Positions 26,886 through 35,884 of a stretch of DNA of 64,000 nt are shown piece by piece. The first letter of the stretch is position 1. The number at the start of each line of letters is the position of its first letter. The notes beneath the pieces were generated by a model. It was not told the DNA's origin. It saw only the letters and a program-made list of their open reading frames with translations, and did no database searches. Source of the DNA: Rikenella microfusus DSM 15922 (lineage in GTDB: Bacteria > Bacteroidota > Bacteroidia > Bacteroidales > Rikenellaceae); NCBI RefSeq assembly GCF_000427365.1, contig NZ_KE386488.1, positions 1,240,001 through 1,304,000 of the forward strand, given 5' to 3'. Both the position numbers and the translations under genes were made by a program.

Positions 26886-27179
26886 ATGACAAAAGCAGAT
26901 ATCGTAGGCGAAATCGCGAAGAGCACAGGCATCGAGAAAGTACAGGTGCAGCAGGTGGTGGAATCCTTCATGGAGAACATCAAGGAGACCATGATGGCCG
27001 GCAACAACGTCTATCTGCGCGGCTTCGGCAGCTTTATCATCAAACGCCGCGCGCAGAAAGTGGCCCGCAATATCTCCAAGAACACCACCATCACCATCCC
27101 GGCGCACAACATCCCGGCGTTCAAGCCCTCCAAAACTTTCGCCGGCGAAGTGAAAGCCAAATCGATCGAGAAGAAATAA
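26886..27179 (+). CDS. HU/IHF family DNA-binding protein
   Basis: A 97-residue nucleoid protein that bends DNA as a dimer. MTKADIVGEIAKSTGIEK is the family N terminus, GNNVYLRGFGSFIIKRRAQK is the beta-arm base, and IPAHNIPAFKPSKTF is the end of the core with the conserved proline region. It has its own likely promoter and lies just before the 30-residue basic protein and RNase G, an order common in Bacteroidota. Confidence 0.95.
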   Translation: MTKADIVGEIAKSTGIEKVQVQQVVESFMENIKETMMAGNNVYLRGFGSFIIKRRAQKVARNISKNTTITIPAHNIPAFKPSKTFAGEVKAKSIEKK

Positions 27180-27272
27180 CGTTCGCTTTTTCCGCGTTCC
27201 GCTCCGCGGGACGGGAGATGCGGGCATCCGAAGAATAATTAACCAGATTGTCAAACCTAAATCCACGTAGTC

Positions 27273-27365
27273 ATGCCTAGCGGAAAAAAAAGAAAACGGC
27301 ACAAAATATCTACCCACAAGCGCAAGAAACGTCTTCGCAAGAACCGTCATAAAAAGAAAAAATAG
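27273..27365 (+). CDS. 30-residue basic protein, AURKAIP1/COX24 domain type
   Basis: The ORF encodes MPSGKKRKRHKISTHKRKKR and ten more residues (LRKNRHKKKK); more than half the residues are Lys or Arg. This is the small Bacteroidota protein annotated as AURKAIP1/COX24 domain, related to a mitochondrial ribosomal subunit, and is likely ribosome-associated. It sits between HU and RNase G as in relatives. It is easily missed because of its size. A terminator-like hairpin follows at 27438-27484. Confidence 0.85.
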   Translation: MPSGKKRKRHKISTHKRKKRLRKNRHKKKK

Positions 27366-27372
27366 GTAGATT

Positions 27373-27428
27373 TTTCCGGGGGCGCCGCCGGCCGAAGGCG
27401 GAACGCCAGGGAAACGGCGCCCCGGAAA
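27373..27428 (+). other. GC-rich hairpin after the small basic protein gene
   Basis: TTTCCGGGGGCGCCG pairs with CGGCGCCCCGGAAA (14 bp, one bulged G). No T-run follows, so it is more likely a stabilising structure than a terminator. Confidence 0.45.
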
Positions 27429-27437
27429 CGATACTCG

Positions 27438-27490
27438 AAAACCTAAAGTCCCCGGACTATCATGCGCGGCGGCCTTTAGGTTTTGTTTTA
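27438..27490 (+). terminator. terminator-like hairpin overlapping a repeat border
   Basis: AAAACCTAAAG pairs with CTTTAGGTTTT around a 25-nt loop, followed by GTTTTA. The 3' arm runs into the TTTTAGGTAAG start of a family D repeat. Confidence 0.55.
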
Positions 27491-27988
27491 GGTAAGTATA
27501 TACGACCTTGCCCGAAACCGGGCGATGATCTTCCTGTACGCCCGCACGACCCTGCGGTGCTTCCTGAATGAAGTACCGCAAACCCTGGCGGAAAACGGCG
27601 GCGACGTTCCGGCCGGAGGCCTCCGCTCAAAAGTACGCGGGCCGGAAATATTTGGAAATCAGGCATGGAAACAGAACAGGGTAAAGTCGTAAGCAGCTAT
27701 CTTGTTTTAAACGTTTATCCGGAAACAGCCGCTCGGGAGCGGCGGCAGGGAAAACCTTTGACGGGCGGTCTTGGGAAACCGTTCGGTCTTCCCGGAGAAC
27801 GGCCGGAAATTGGGTTGCAAGCCGGCAGCATGAACCCCGTAAAGGGGAGGCCGGCGACCGGATTTTCCCGGTTACAGCCGGAAAGATTCCTGCGGGAACC
27901 GGCCGAAAGATAACGTTTTGCTCCGTCCTGCCGCACGATATACTCAGGCGGAACATTCGTGCGTTTATATAGCATTAGAGAATACGAA
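27484..27988. repeat. gene-free stretch with family D repeat upstream of RNase G
   Basis: 27484-27565 is a family D copy (TTTTAGGTAAGTATATACGA, then CCGAAACCGGGCGATGATCT and CCCTGCGGT). The rest, to 27988, shows no credible gene: an 82-codon frame at 27665 lacks family features. No convincing promoter box for the RNase G gene was found here. Confidence 0.5.
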
Positions 27989-29530
27989 ATGACAAAAGAG
28001 TTAGTAATCCACTCCACGGGGACCGAAATAGACATCGCCCTGCTGGAAGACGGGCAGCTCGTCGAACTCAACCGGGAGAAGACCAAAAGCTCGTTCACCG
28101 TCGGCGATATCTATCTCGGCAAAGTCCACAAAGTGATGGGAGGGCTGAATGCCGCTTTCGTCGATGTGGGGTACCAGAAAGACGCTTTTCTGCACTACCT
28201 CGACCTCGGCAGCGCTTTCCCGACCCTGAACGAAGTGGTCAAGCAGGTGAACGGCAAACACCAGAAAATCGACTTCTCCGCGCTCAAGATACAGAACGAT
28301 CTGGGCAAGGAAGGCAAGATAGCCAACGTGCTCTCGAACGGCCAGCACGTCATCGTCCAGATCGCCAAGGAGCCGATATCGACCAAAGGGCCGCGCATCA
28401 CCAGCGACATCTCGATCGCCGGGCGCCACCTGGTGCTGATTCCCCTTTCCAATAAGGTGCACATATCGCAGAAGATTCGTTCCAACGAAGAGAAAAAACG
28501 GCTGCGCGGCATCGTCGAAAATATCCTGCCCCGTAATTACGGGGCCATCGTCCGCACGGCCGCCGAAGGCAAAACCGCCGAAGATATCGAGACGGATATC
28601 GCCAGCCTCATCGCCAAATGGGAAGGCGTCCTCTCGGCGTTGCAGCACGCCCAGCCGCCGCACCTGCTGTTGAGCGAAGAGAATCGGACGACCACGATCC
28701 TGCGCGACCTGCTCAACGATTCGTTCACCCATATCCACGTGGACAACGAACAGATCTTCCACGAGGTGAAAGACTATATCTCGGCCATCGAACCGGAGTC
28801 TGAGAAAATCGTCAAAATGTACAAGGGGAACATCCCCATTTTCGACCAGTTCGACGTCACCAAACAGATCAAGCAACTGTTCGGCCGTACCGTTGTTTTC
28901 AAGCGCGGGGCCTACTTGATCGTGGAACATACCGAAGCGTTGCACGTGATCGACGTGAACAGCGGCAAACGGGCCAAGAGCGACGAATCGCAGGAGGCCA
29001 ACGCACTGGAGTGCAACCTGAACGCCGTGCCGGAAATCGCGCGTCAGCTCAGACTGAAAGACATGGGCGGCATCATCGTGATCGACTTCATCGACCTGCA
29101 TACGGCCCAGAACCGGAACGCCGTGCTCGAGGCGATGCGCAAGGCGATGGCGAACGACCGGGCCAAACACAATATCCTGCCGCTTACGAAGTTCGGTCTG
29201 ATGCAGATTACGCGGCAGCGGGTTCGGCCCGAAACGCAGATCGTCATCAACGAAAAATGCCCGACCTGCCACGGAACGGGCGAAATCGCCCCCTCGGTGC
29301 TGCTGGACGCCCAGATCGAGAACCAGATCGCCTACTATGTGCGGGAGAAGCATTACAAGCTGCTCAAGATCCACGTGCATCCGTATGTGGCGGCGTATAT
29401 CAACCGGGGAATCGTCAGCAAACGGGCCAAATGGTGCGTCAAATACGGGGCGGTCATCAAAATCATTCCGAACGATTCGCTGGGGATGATCGACTACAAA
29501 TTTTACAATGCGTTGGGCGATGCGATATAG
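27989..29530 (+). CDS. rng: ribonuclease E/G family endoribonuclease
   Basis: A 513-residue RNase G-type enzyme for rRNA maturation and mRNA decay. The S1 domain is near residues 38-125 (GDIYLGKVHKVMGGLNAAFV). The magnesium-binding residues are in HVIDVNSGKRA (near 320) and GGIIVIDFIDLH (near 362). The zinc-link CPTCHGTG is near 422. The length fits RNase G, without the long C-terminal scaffold of RNase E. ATG 27989 (MTKELVIHS) is chosen over an upstream in-frame start at 27959. An intrinsic terminator follows. Confidence 0.95.
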   Translation: MTKELVIHSTGTEIDIALLEDGQLVELNREKTKSSFTVGDIYLGKVHKVMGGLNAAFVDVGYQKDAFLHYLDLGSAFPTLNEVVKQVNGKHQKIDFSALKIQNDLGKEGKIANVLSNGQHVIVQIAKEPISTKGPRITSDISIAGRHLVLIPLSNKVHISQKIRSNEEKKRLRGIVENILPRNYGAIVRTAAEGKTAEDIETDIASLIAKWEGVLSALQHAQPPHLLLSEENRTTTILRDLLNDSFTHIHVDNEQIFHEVKDYISAIEPESEKIVKMYKGNIPIFDQFDVTKQIKQLFGRTVVFKRGAYLIVEHTEALHVIDVNSGKRAKSDESQEANALECNLNAVPEIARQLRLKDMGGIIVIDFIDLHTAQNRNAVLEAMRKAMANDRAKHNILPLTKFGLMQITRQRVRPETQIVINEKCPTCHGTGEIAPSVLLDAQIENQIAYYVREKHYKLLKIHVHPYVAAYINRGIVSKRAKWCVKYGAVIKIIPNDSLGMIDYKFYNALGDAI

Positions 29531-29573
29531 AGGCACGCGCTTGTTGACGGATTGTTGATAGAAACTGACAGAA

Positions 29574-29598
29574 AGGAGCCTCGCGGGGCTCCTTTTTT
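29574..29598 (+). terminator. intrinsic terminator after RNase G
   Basis: AGGAGCC and GGCTCCT form a 7-bp stem followed by a run of T, 43 bases after the stop codon. Confidence 0.85.
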
Positions 29599-29601
29599 GT
29601 C

Positions 29602-29609
29602 TATTTTTG
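29602..29609 (+). promoter_or_regulatory. candidate -7 box for the DUF3467 gene
   Basis: TATTTTTG fits TAnnTTTG, 22 bases before the ATG. No good -33 element is seen at the right distance, because that region is the preceding terminator. Confidence 0.35.
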
Positions 29610-29631
29610 CTATCGTTAAATTCTTTTTCTT

Positions 29632-29940
29632 ATGACCGATCAGAAAGTCGAACTGGACATCGAGCTGAACGAAGAAGTGGCGCAGGGCACTTATGCCAAT
29701 CTGGCCGTCATCTCCCATTCGGCATCGGAGTTCGTGCTGGATTTCGTGCGTATGATGCCCGGCATGCCCAAAGCCCGGGTCAAAAGCCGGATCATCCTGA
29801 CGCCGGAACACGCCAAACGCCTGTTGCTTTCGTTGCAGGAAAATATCGCGCGGTACGAGAATATCGTGGGCAAAATCGAAATGCACACGCCGGAAACGCC
29901 CCCTATCGTAGGGTTCGGAGGAGGATTCGGACAGGCATAG
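29632..29940 (+). CDS. DUF3467 protein
   Basis: A 102-residue protein matching DUF3467: YANLAVISHSASEFVLDFVR, then MPKARVKSRIILTPEHAKRL and a glycine-rich C terminus (VGFGGGFGQA). It has no signal or membrane segment. The family is widespread and of unknown function. It probably forms its own transcript, bounded by the terminators at 29574 and 29964. Confidence 0.85.
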   Translation: MTDQKVELDIELNEEVAQGTYANLAVISHSASEFVLDFVRMMPGMPKARVKSRIILTPEHAKRLLLSLQENIARYENIVGKIEMHTPETPPIVGFGGGFGQA

Positions 29941-29963
29941 CTTCGCGCCGCCGTCATATACGA

Positions 29964-30005
29964 CCGGGCCGTAGTCGGATCTCCGACTACGGCCCGGCTC
30001 GTTTT
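29964..30005. terminator. bidirectional terminator between DUF3467 and thrA
   Basis: CCGGGCCGTAGTCGGA and its complement (29982-29997) form a perfect 16-bp stem with almost no loop, followed by CTCGTTTT on the plus strand. Two genes converge here. Confidence 0.7.
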
Positions 30006-30021
30006 CAGGCAGCGTATCCCC

Positions 30022-32466
30022 TTACTGGATGTTCGCGATCGACATGATGTCGGCGAAGACGCCCGCCGCCGTCACCGACGCTCCCGCGCCGTAACCCTTG
30101 ATCTGCAGCGGGTATTCGTTGTAACGCGCGGTCGTGATCAGGATGATGTTGTTGCTCCCCTCCAGGTCGTAGAACGGGTGCCCCGCCTCGACCTCCTGCA
30201 GGCCGACCGAGCAGGCACCGCCCTCCAGCGAAGCCACGAACCGCCATTTCTTGCCCTCCGCGGCCAACGCCCGCCGTTTCTCCTCGAAAGCCGCGTCCAG
30301 CGCCGGAACCTTGTTCCAGAAATCGTCCGTCGAACCCTCGAAAATATAGTCCGGTACGAACAGGTTTTTCACCACGTCGTCCTGCTCCACCCGATAGCCC
30401 GATTCGCGTGCCAGGATCACCAGCTTGCGCACCACATCCGTCCCGCTCAGGTCGATACGCGGATCCGGTTCGGCGTAACCCGCCTCCTTGGCCATCGCCA
30501 CCGCCCGGCTGAAAGGCACATCCTCGGCCAGCACGTTGAAAATGTAGTTCAGCGTCCCGCTCAGCACCGCCTTGAGGCCCAAAATGGTATCCCCGCTGTG
30601 GCGCAGGTCGTTGATCGTGTTGATGATCGGCAGTCCGGCGCCCACGTTGGTCTCGAACAGGAACTTCACGCCCCGCGTGCGGGCCGTGTTCTTCAACGCG
30701 GCATAATGTCCGTAGTCGGACGACGCCGCGATCTTGTTGGCCGTTACGACGGAAACGTTGTGCGAAAGCAGGTCGCCGTAAATTTCCGCCACGGCAGGGC
30801 TGGCCGTGCAATCCACGAACACCGAGTTAAAGATGTTCATCTCCACGATCTTGTCCCGTACCGTCTGCGGCGTGCTGGGAATCCCTTCGCTTTCGAGCCG
30901 TTCTTTGTAAGTCGACAGGTCGATCCCCTCGCGGTCGAAAATGCTGCGCCGTGAATTGGAAATTCCGACGACGTTGATTTTAAGCGCATTGGTACGGAGC
31001 AGTTCGGCCTGCTGCGAACGGATCTGCTCGATCAGCGAACCGCCGACCAGCCCGATCCCGGTCAGAAACAGGTTCAGCACCTGGTATTCGGACAGGAAAA
31101 AGGAGTCGTGAATCACGTTCAGCGCCTTGCGCAGACTCTCCACCTTGACTACGAACGAGATATTGGTCTCGCTGGCCCCCTGTGCGCAGGCCACCACGTT
31201 GATCCCGTTGCGGCCCAGCGTGCCGAACAGTTTGCCTGCGATGCCCGGACATCCCCGCATGTTCTCGCCCACGATGGCCACTGTCGCCAGATCGCACTCC
31301 AGCATGATTTCGTCGATCTCGCCCATGGCGATCTCCTGCGCGAACTCGCGGCTCAGCACCTCGCGGGCGTGCTCCGCGTCGTCGCGCCGCACGCCGATCG
31401 AAGTCGTGTTCTCGCTCGATGCCTGCGATACGAGGAACACGCTGATGCCGGCCTTGGCCAGCGCTTTGAATATCCGGTAATTGACCCCGATCACGCCGAC
31501 CATGCCCAACCCCCGGATAGTCAGCAGGCAGCTGTCGTTGATCGACGAAATCCCTTTGATCGCTTTGCGCACATCGCCGTCGGCCGCCGTTTTCGCCCGC
31601 GAGATATAGGTTCCCGGGCATTCCGGACGATAGGTGTTTTTGATATAGATCGGGATATTGTGGTTATAAGCCGGAAAAATCGTCGGCGGATAGATGACCT
31701 TCGCCCCGAAATTGCAAAGCTCCATCGCTTCGAGGAAGGTGAGGCTTTCGATCAGGTAGGCTTTGCCGATCACGCGCGGGTCTGCGGTCATGAAGCCGTC
31801 CACATCGGTGTAGATGTTCAGTACCTCGGCTCCGGCGGCTGCCGCGATGATGGCCGCCGTATAGTCCGACCCGCCCCGCCCCAGCGTGGTGGCTTCGCCG
31901 CTGGTCTTGTCGGACGAGATGAAGCCGGGCACGACACTCACGCGGGCGTTGTCGGCAAAGGTGCTCCGCACCAGCTCGTTGGTCAGCGCGAAATCGACGA
32001 TATGCTTGTTGAAATAGGGTTCGGTCTTGATGAAAGCGCGCGAATCGCGCAGCATGGCATCGTCGATGATACGACTGACGATCAGCGAACTGAGCCGCTC
32101 GCCGTAGCTGACGATGGTATTGGTCGTTTTGGGCGAAAGGTCCTGGATCAGGAACACGCCGCGCAGGATATTCCCCAACTCGTCGAGCAGTACGCCGGTT
32201 TCAGCGAGGGTAGGGGCCTGCCGTTCCGCGGGCACGCTTTCGGCGACCGCGTCCCGGTGCCGCCGGCAGATGGTTTCGTACATCTCCAGATACCCGGCAT
32301 CGGCCCGGGCGGCCGCTTCGCTGGTGGCGATCAACAGGTCGGTAATCCCGCCGAGGGCGGAAACGACCACTACTACGCGGCCGGCTTCGTCGCCGATGAT
32401 CCGCTGGATATTCCGCAGTCCTTCGGCGCTCCCTACGGAAGTGCCTCCGAATTTGAATACTTTCAT
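30022..32466 (-). CDS. thrA: bifunctional aspartokinase / homoserine dehydrogenase
   Basis: An 814-residue enzyme catalysing the first and third steps from aspartate to threonine/methionine. The kinase starts MKVFKFGGTSVGSAEGLRNI and has TLGRGGSDYTAAI near residue 195. A central ACT-type regulatory region (about 300-455) suggests feedback control. The dehydrogenase Rossmann motif LFLTGIGLVGGSLIEQI is near 470, and GLKAVLSGTLNYI and AKEAGYAEPDPRIDLSGTDV follow. Other threonine genes (thrB, thrC) are not adjacent. The large gene upstream on the same strand starts far away, so thrA may be read through from it. Confidence 0.96.
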   Translation of the reverse strand: MKVFKFGGTSVGSAEGLRNIQRIIGDEAGRVVVVVSALGGITDLLIATSEAAARADAGYLEMYETICRRHRDAVAESVPAERQAPTLAETGVLLDELGNILRGVFLIQDLSPKTTNTIVSYGERLSSLIVSRIIDDAMLRDSRAFIKTEPYFNKHIVDFALTNELVRSTFADNARVSVVPGFISSDKTSGEATTLGRGGSDYTAAIIAAAAGAEVLNIYTDVDGFMTADPRVIGKAYLIESLTFLEAMELCNFGAKVIYPPTIFPAYNHNIPIYIKNTYRPECPGTYISRAKTAADGDVRKAIKGISSINDSCLLTIRGLGMVGVIGVNYRIFKALAKAGISVFLVSQASSENTTSIGVRRDDAEHAREVLSREFAQEIAMGEIDEIMLECDLATVAIVGENMRGCPGIAGKLFGTLGRNGINVVACAQGASETNISFVVKVESLRKALNVIHDSFFLSEYQVLNLFLTGIGLVGGSLIEQIRSQQAELLRTNALKINVVGISNSRRSIFDREGIDLSTYKERLESEGIPSTPQTVRDKIVEMNIFNSVFVDCTASPAVAEIYGDLLSHNVSVVTANKIAASSDYGHYAALKNTARTRGVKFLFETNVGAGLPIINTINDLRHSGDTILGLKAVLSGTLNYIFNVLAEDVPFSRAVAMAKEAGYAEPDPRIDLSGTDVVRKLVILARESGYRVEQDDVVKNLFVPDYIFEGSTDDFWNKVPALDAAFEEKRRALAAEGKKWRFVASLEGGACSVGLQEVEAGHPFYDLEGSNNIILITTARYNEYPLQIKGYGAGASVTAAGVFADIMSIANIQ

Positions 32467-32553
32467 CGTTTCGTTACTTTCGGTTGGTTCGTTTTTCGAA
32501 CCCGCAAGATATATAAATTTACCGGATTGGCATACGTTTCCGTCCGGAGAGGG

Positions 32554-35517
32554 CTACCGCCGAACGATTCCGCGGCTGTTCTTGCCGTCCACGAAGACGA
32601 ACAGGTCGTCCGGGAACGACACCCGCCGGAAATGCTCCGTCTCCGCCGTCGCCGGCAGAGCGTCCAGCGCCGCAGCGTCGAATACCCCGTCCCGCTGGAA
32701 CGGGTTCAGCGTCATGTATCCCACTCCGAACGAAGTCAGGTTCTGGAAAAAGTGGGTCCCTTGCGACGGATCGACCCGGAAATCCTCCAGGCCGCATTCG
32801 GCGATCACCCGCGCTTCCGAAATCTGCGGCCATACCACCGGGATACCGAGCCACGGGTCGCTCGACCCCCAGCGTCCCGGCCCGACCAGCACGTAATTCA
32901 GTCCCTCCTCTTTCATCTGCGTGTTCAGCGCGTCGATCTCCTGCGCCATCTGCGGCGTTTGCGAACGCTCGAAAGCGCCCGTCCTGACATAAATGATGTC
33001 CCGCAACCCTTCGATGCGTCCCAGCCCCAGCGCCGACTCCGCATACAGGATCGCCCCTTCCGGCCGCGCCTCGGGCGCCGACCAGTCCAGCCGGTCGCGC
33101 TGTGTGGCCTCGGCGATCGGCCGGATTTGCAGGAAATTGAAAATCTTTTCGTGCCCGTAAGGTACGTCCATATTCACCGCGAACTCGATCTCGACCGGCG
33201 ATTTCATCTCCTCGGCCCCGATCCGCAGCAAATCGCGCAGGATCTCGGCCAGCGGGAAAGTGTCGTATTTCAGGATATGCGCGAACGTAATCAGCTTGCG
33301 CCCTTTCTCGTTCGGCGAGTCGCTCACCGACTGGTTCAGCGCGTCCCAGGTCGAGGCCACGTATTTCATGTTGCGGAACCGGGCGGCTTTCGGGATTTCG
33401 AATTTCGTCAGGTTCACCGCGTCGTCGGTCGAAGTCCGCAGTTTCGAGGGGTCGAGCGAGAGGGCGTACATCACCCGCTGCGTGTCGCGCAGCATCAGTT
33501 CCGGCGTGGAGAGTTGCAGCACGCGTTGCGGATAGGCCGGCGAAAAGCGCAACGTGATTCCTCCTTCGACCACCAGTTTGCCCAGCCCGAACGCGATGTT
33601 GGCGATACCGTCTTCCGGCTTTTCGTCTCCGATCGGATAGAAATTCAGCGAACGCGCCACGCCCGACAGGGTGGGGAAGAAGTATCCGTCGTCGGCCGTG
33701 CCGCAGATCTCCTGGATCACCACGGCCATCTTTTCGTCCGCCAGGCTGTTGGAACTGGCTTCGATGTAGGCCCGGCTGGCACGATAATAGACCGACGCGT
33801 AGACCCCCTTGATGGCCTTGCCCAGCATGCGGATCATCTGGTCTTCGTTGTCCGCGCGGGGCACCATGTAGGTGGAGTAGATGCCGGCGAAGGGCTGGAA
33901 ATGCGAATCCTCCAGCTTGGAACTCGACCGCACGGCCAGCGGCCGCTTCACGTTGCGCAGGAATACGCGCAGGTCTTCGACCACTTTGTCGGGCAGCCGC
34001 GAACCGGTGAATTCCGACAGGATGTCTGCGTCGTCCATATCTTCGCTCTGGATATACTGCAAGCCGTTCTCGGCGATGAACCGGTCGAAATGGTCGGTGG
34101 CCAGCACCAGCGTCCGCGGGATGGTCACCCGCACGCCGTCCCATTTGTCGTAGAGTTTGTACTCTTCCAGCATGTTTCCGATGAAGGCCAGCCCGCGGGC
34201 TTTGCCTCCGAGCGACCCGGCGCCGCTGCGGGCGAAGCTGATGAACTGGTTGTAGGTCTCCGGCACGAATTCGGCCACCACGCCTTGTCCCATCTGGCGG
34301 CGGTAGCCTTTGATGGCGCCGAGAATGAATTCCCGCATCTCGTCGGGGCTGTCGAACGTGCTGTTGGTCACGGCCCTCAGCATGTGGGCCAGCGAAAAAA
34401 TCCCCCGCGCGTAAAGCCATTTGGAGAGCATGTTCCGCGCGGTGTAGTAGGTCATGATGTCGGTCGGAATATGTTCGATCGCCTCCTGCATCTGTCCCAG
34501 GTCGCGCACGCGGGCCACTTCCTGCCCGGTCAGGGGGTCGTAGAAGACGAAATCGCCGAATGCCAGACGGCGGTTGATGAAGTCGGCGAGTTCGCGCAGC
34601 AGGTGTTTGGATTTTTTATGGATGAAGTCGGCGCCCATCTCGGCGGCGTCGCGCTGGTGGGCGATGTTGGTGGACTGGAGGACGATCGGCATGGTGGGAC
34701 GGTCGCCGAGCACCTGGCGGCACAGTTCGAGGCCGGCGCAGGTGTCGATCTCGCCCGGTTCCTCTCCCCGGCGGAAGGAGACGTCGGAGATGATCCCCAG
34801 CAGGTTGTCTTTGTAGAGTTCGTAGTACCGGATGGCTTCGTCGTAGGATCGGGCGAAGAGGATTTTGGGCCGTGCGCGTTTGCGCAGCATCCGCTGTTGT
34901 TCGTTGAGCGCTTCGCGCACGAATTCGTTGCTTTGCTGGATGATGATGCGGTAGAGGTCGGGCAGGTAGGCGGAGTAGAAACGTACGTTGTCTTCGACCA
35001 GCAGGATGGCCTGCACGCCGATGCCGAGGATGTCTTCGCGGGCGTTCATCCGGTCTTCGAGCATTTTGATGATGGCGAGGATCAGGTCGGCGTTGCCCTG
35101 CCAGCTGAACATGTAGTCGATGGCGGAGGTGTCGGCTTCCACGACGCGCCGGGCTACTTCGCGCGAAAAGGAACTCATCAGGATGAAGGGAATGCCGGGC
35201 CATTGTTCCCGCACTTTGCGGGAAAGGGTGAAAACGTCCATCTCGCCGATGTTGAACATGGTGATGATCAGGTCGAAACGTTCGCCGCTGCGTAACCGTT
35301 CGAGGGCTTCGAAGCCGGAACTGACGCGGGTGAAGGTGGGCGGGTTGGTCAGACTCAGGTCGCCGTACTCGCGCACGATCTGGGCTTCGATATGACCGTC
35401 TTCTTCAAGGGTGAACTGGTCGTAGGAACTGCATACGAGCAGTATCCGGGTGATGCGCTGCTGCATCAAATTATGAAAATCGATGTCCACAAAGAATTTC
35501 TCGCTGTACTTCCCCAT
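32554..35517 (-). CDS. PEP/pyruvate-binding (PPDK N-terminal) protein with two receiver-like domains
   Basis: A 987-residue protein. Residues about 20-140 resemble a receiver domain in which the phospho-acceptor position is not Asp (LIITMFNIGEMD). About 165-305 form a second one that keeps it (GIISDVSFRRGEEPG; then LQST and IHKKS). From about 440 it matches the ATP-grasp of pyruvate phosphate dikinase (GAGSLGGKARGLAFIGNMLE, VRSSSKLEDS, MAVVIQEICG, IFNFLQIRPIAEAT). The phospho-histidine and PEP-binding domains of true dikinases are absent. A roughly 190-residue tail (LVGPGRWGSSDPWLG) is unassigned. Start 35517 is the ATG closest to the domain; longer frames run into a repeat. Confidence 0.8.
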   Translation of the reverse strand: MGKYSEKFFVDIDFHNLMQQRITRILLVCSSYDQFTLEEDGHIEAQIVREYGDLSLTNPPTFTRVSSGFEALERLRSGERFDLIITMFNIGEMDVFTLSRKVREQWPGIPFILMSSFSREVARRVVEADTSAIDYMFSWQGNADLILAIIKMLEDRMNAREDILGIGVQAILLVEDNVRFYSAYLPDLYRIIIQQSNEFVREALNEQQRMLRKRARPKILFARSYDEAIRYYELYKDNLLGIISDVSFRRGEEPGEIDTCAGLELCRQVLGDRPTMPIVLQSTNIAHQRDAAEMGADFIHKKSKHLLRELADFINRRLAFGDFVFYDPLTGQEVARVRDLGQMQEAIEHIPTDIMTYYTARNMLSKWLYARGIFSLAHMLRAVTNSTFDSPDEMREFILGAIKGYRRQMGQGVVAEFVPETYNQFISFARSGAGSLGGKARGLAFIGNMLEEYKLYDKWDGVRVTIPRTLVLATDHFDRFIAENGLQYIQSEDMDDADILSEFTGSRLPDKVVEDLRVFLRNVKRPLAVRSSSKLEDSHFQPFAGIYSTYMVPRADNEDQMIRMLGKAIKGVYASVYYRASRAYIEASSNSLADEKMAVVIQEICGTADDGYFFPTLSGVARSLNFYPIGDEKPEDGIANIAFGLGKLVVEGGITLRFSPAYPQRVLQLSTPELMLRDTQRVMYALSLDPSKLRTSTDDAVNLTKFEIPKAARFRNMKYVASTWDALNQSVSDSPNEKGRKLITFAHILKYDTFPLAEILRDLLRIGAEEMKSPVEIEFAVNMDVPYGHEKIFNFLQIRPIAEATQRDRLDWSAPEARPEGAILYAESALGLGRIEGLRDIIYVRTGAFERSQTPQMAQEIDALNTQMKEEGLNYVLVGPGRWGSSDPWLGIPVVWPQISEARVIAECGLEDFRVDPSQGTHFFQNLTSFGVGYMTLNPFQRDGVFDAAALDALPATAETEHFRRVSFPDDLFVFVDGKNSRGIVRR

Positions 35518-35536
35518 TTTATCCCTATTTTTGCTC

Positions 35537-35865
35537 TTAACCGTTCGTTTATTTGTACATTGATGTTTGAGGCAACCGTTCTTTCTTTTCAAAGAAAGAA
35601 CCAAAGAAACTTTCGAGCAGCTGTGTGCGCCTCAGGCTCCGCAGTCCTTTGGCATTGAAATTTTCTTTGTCTTGTAATCGCCGGGGCTATATCGCATGTT
35701 TATACTTAATTAGCCCCGGCGATTACAAGACAAAACAATCAAAGACAACAGGTACCCGGCAGGCTCAGGAGATGCGCCAGCATCTCAAAAAGTTTTTCTG
35801 GTTCTCTTTGTTCACAAAGAGAACAGTACCCTCGAACCTGAAAGTACGGATAAACGAACGATTAA
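35537..35865 (+). repeat. family A element, copy 3 (between divergent genes)
   Basis: A 329-bp element in the same orientation as copy 1, with ends TTAACCGTTCGTTTATTTG and ...CGAACGATTAA. The arm hairpins are conserved, but both centres are TC where copy 1 has GA. The central stem (35666-35689 with 35711-35734) is a perfect 24 bp, TGTAATCGCCGGGGC in its core, unlike copies 1 and 2. It ends 19 bases before the next ATG. Confidence 0.85.
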
Positions 35866-35884
35866 CAGTAAAAGTAAGGAAATT

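Noticed and set aside
27665-27913. 82-codon plus-strand frame before RNase G
   Set aside because: No family, signal or membrane features, and composition like the surrounding repeats.
31108-35295. Very long open frame on the plus strand antisense to thrA and the dikinase-like gene
   Set aside because: Histidine/arginine/valine-rich translation without domains; an antisense shadow caused by high GC and codon bias of the real minus-strand genes.
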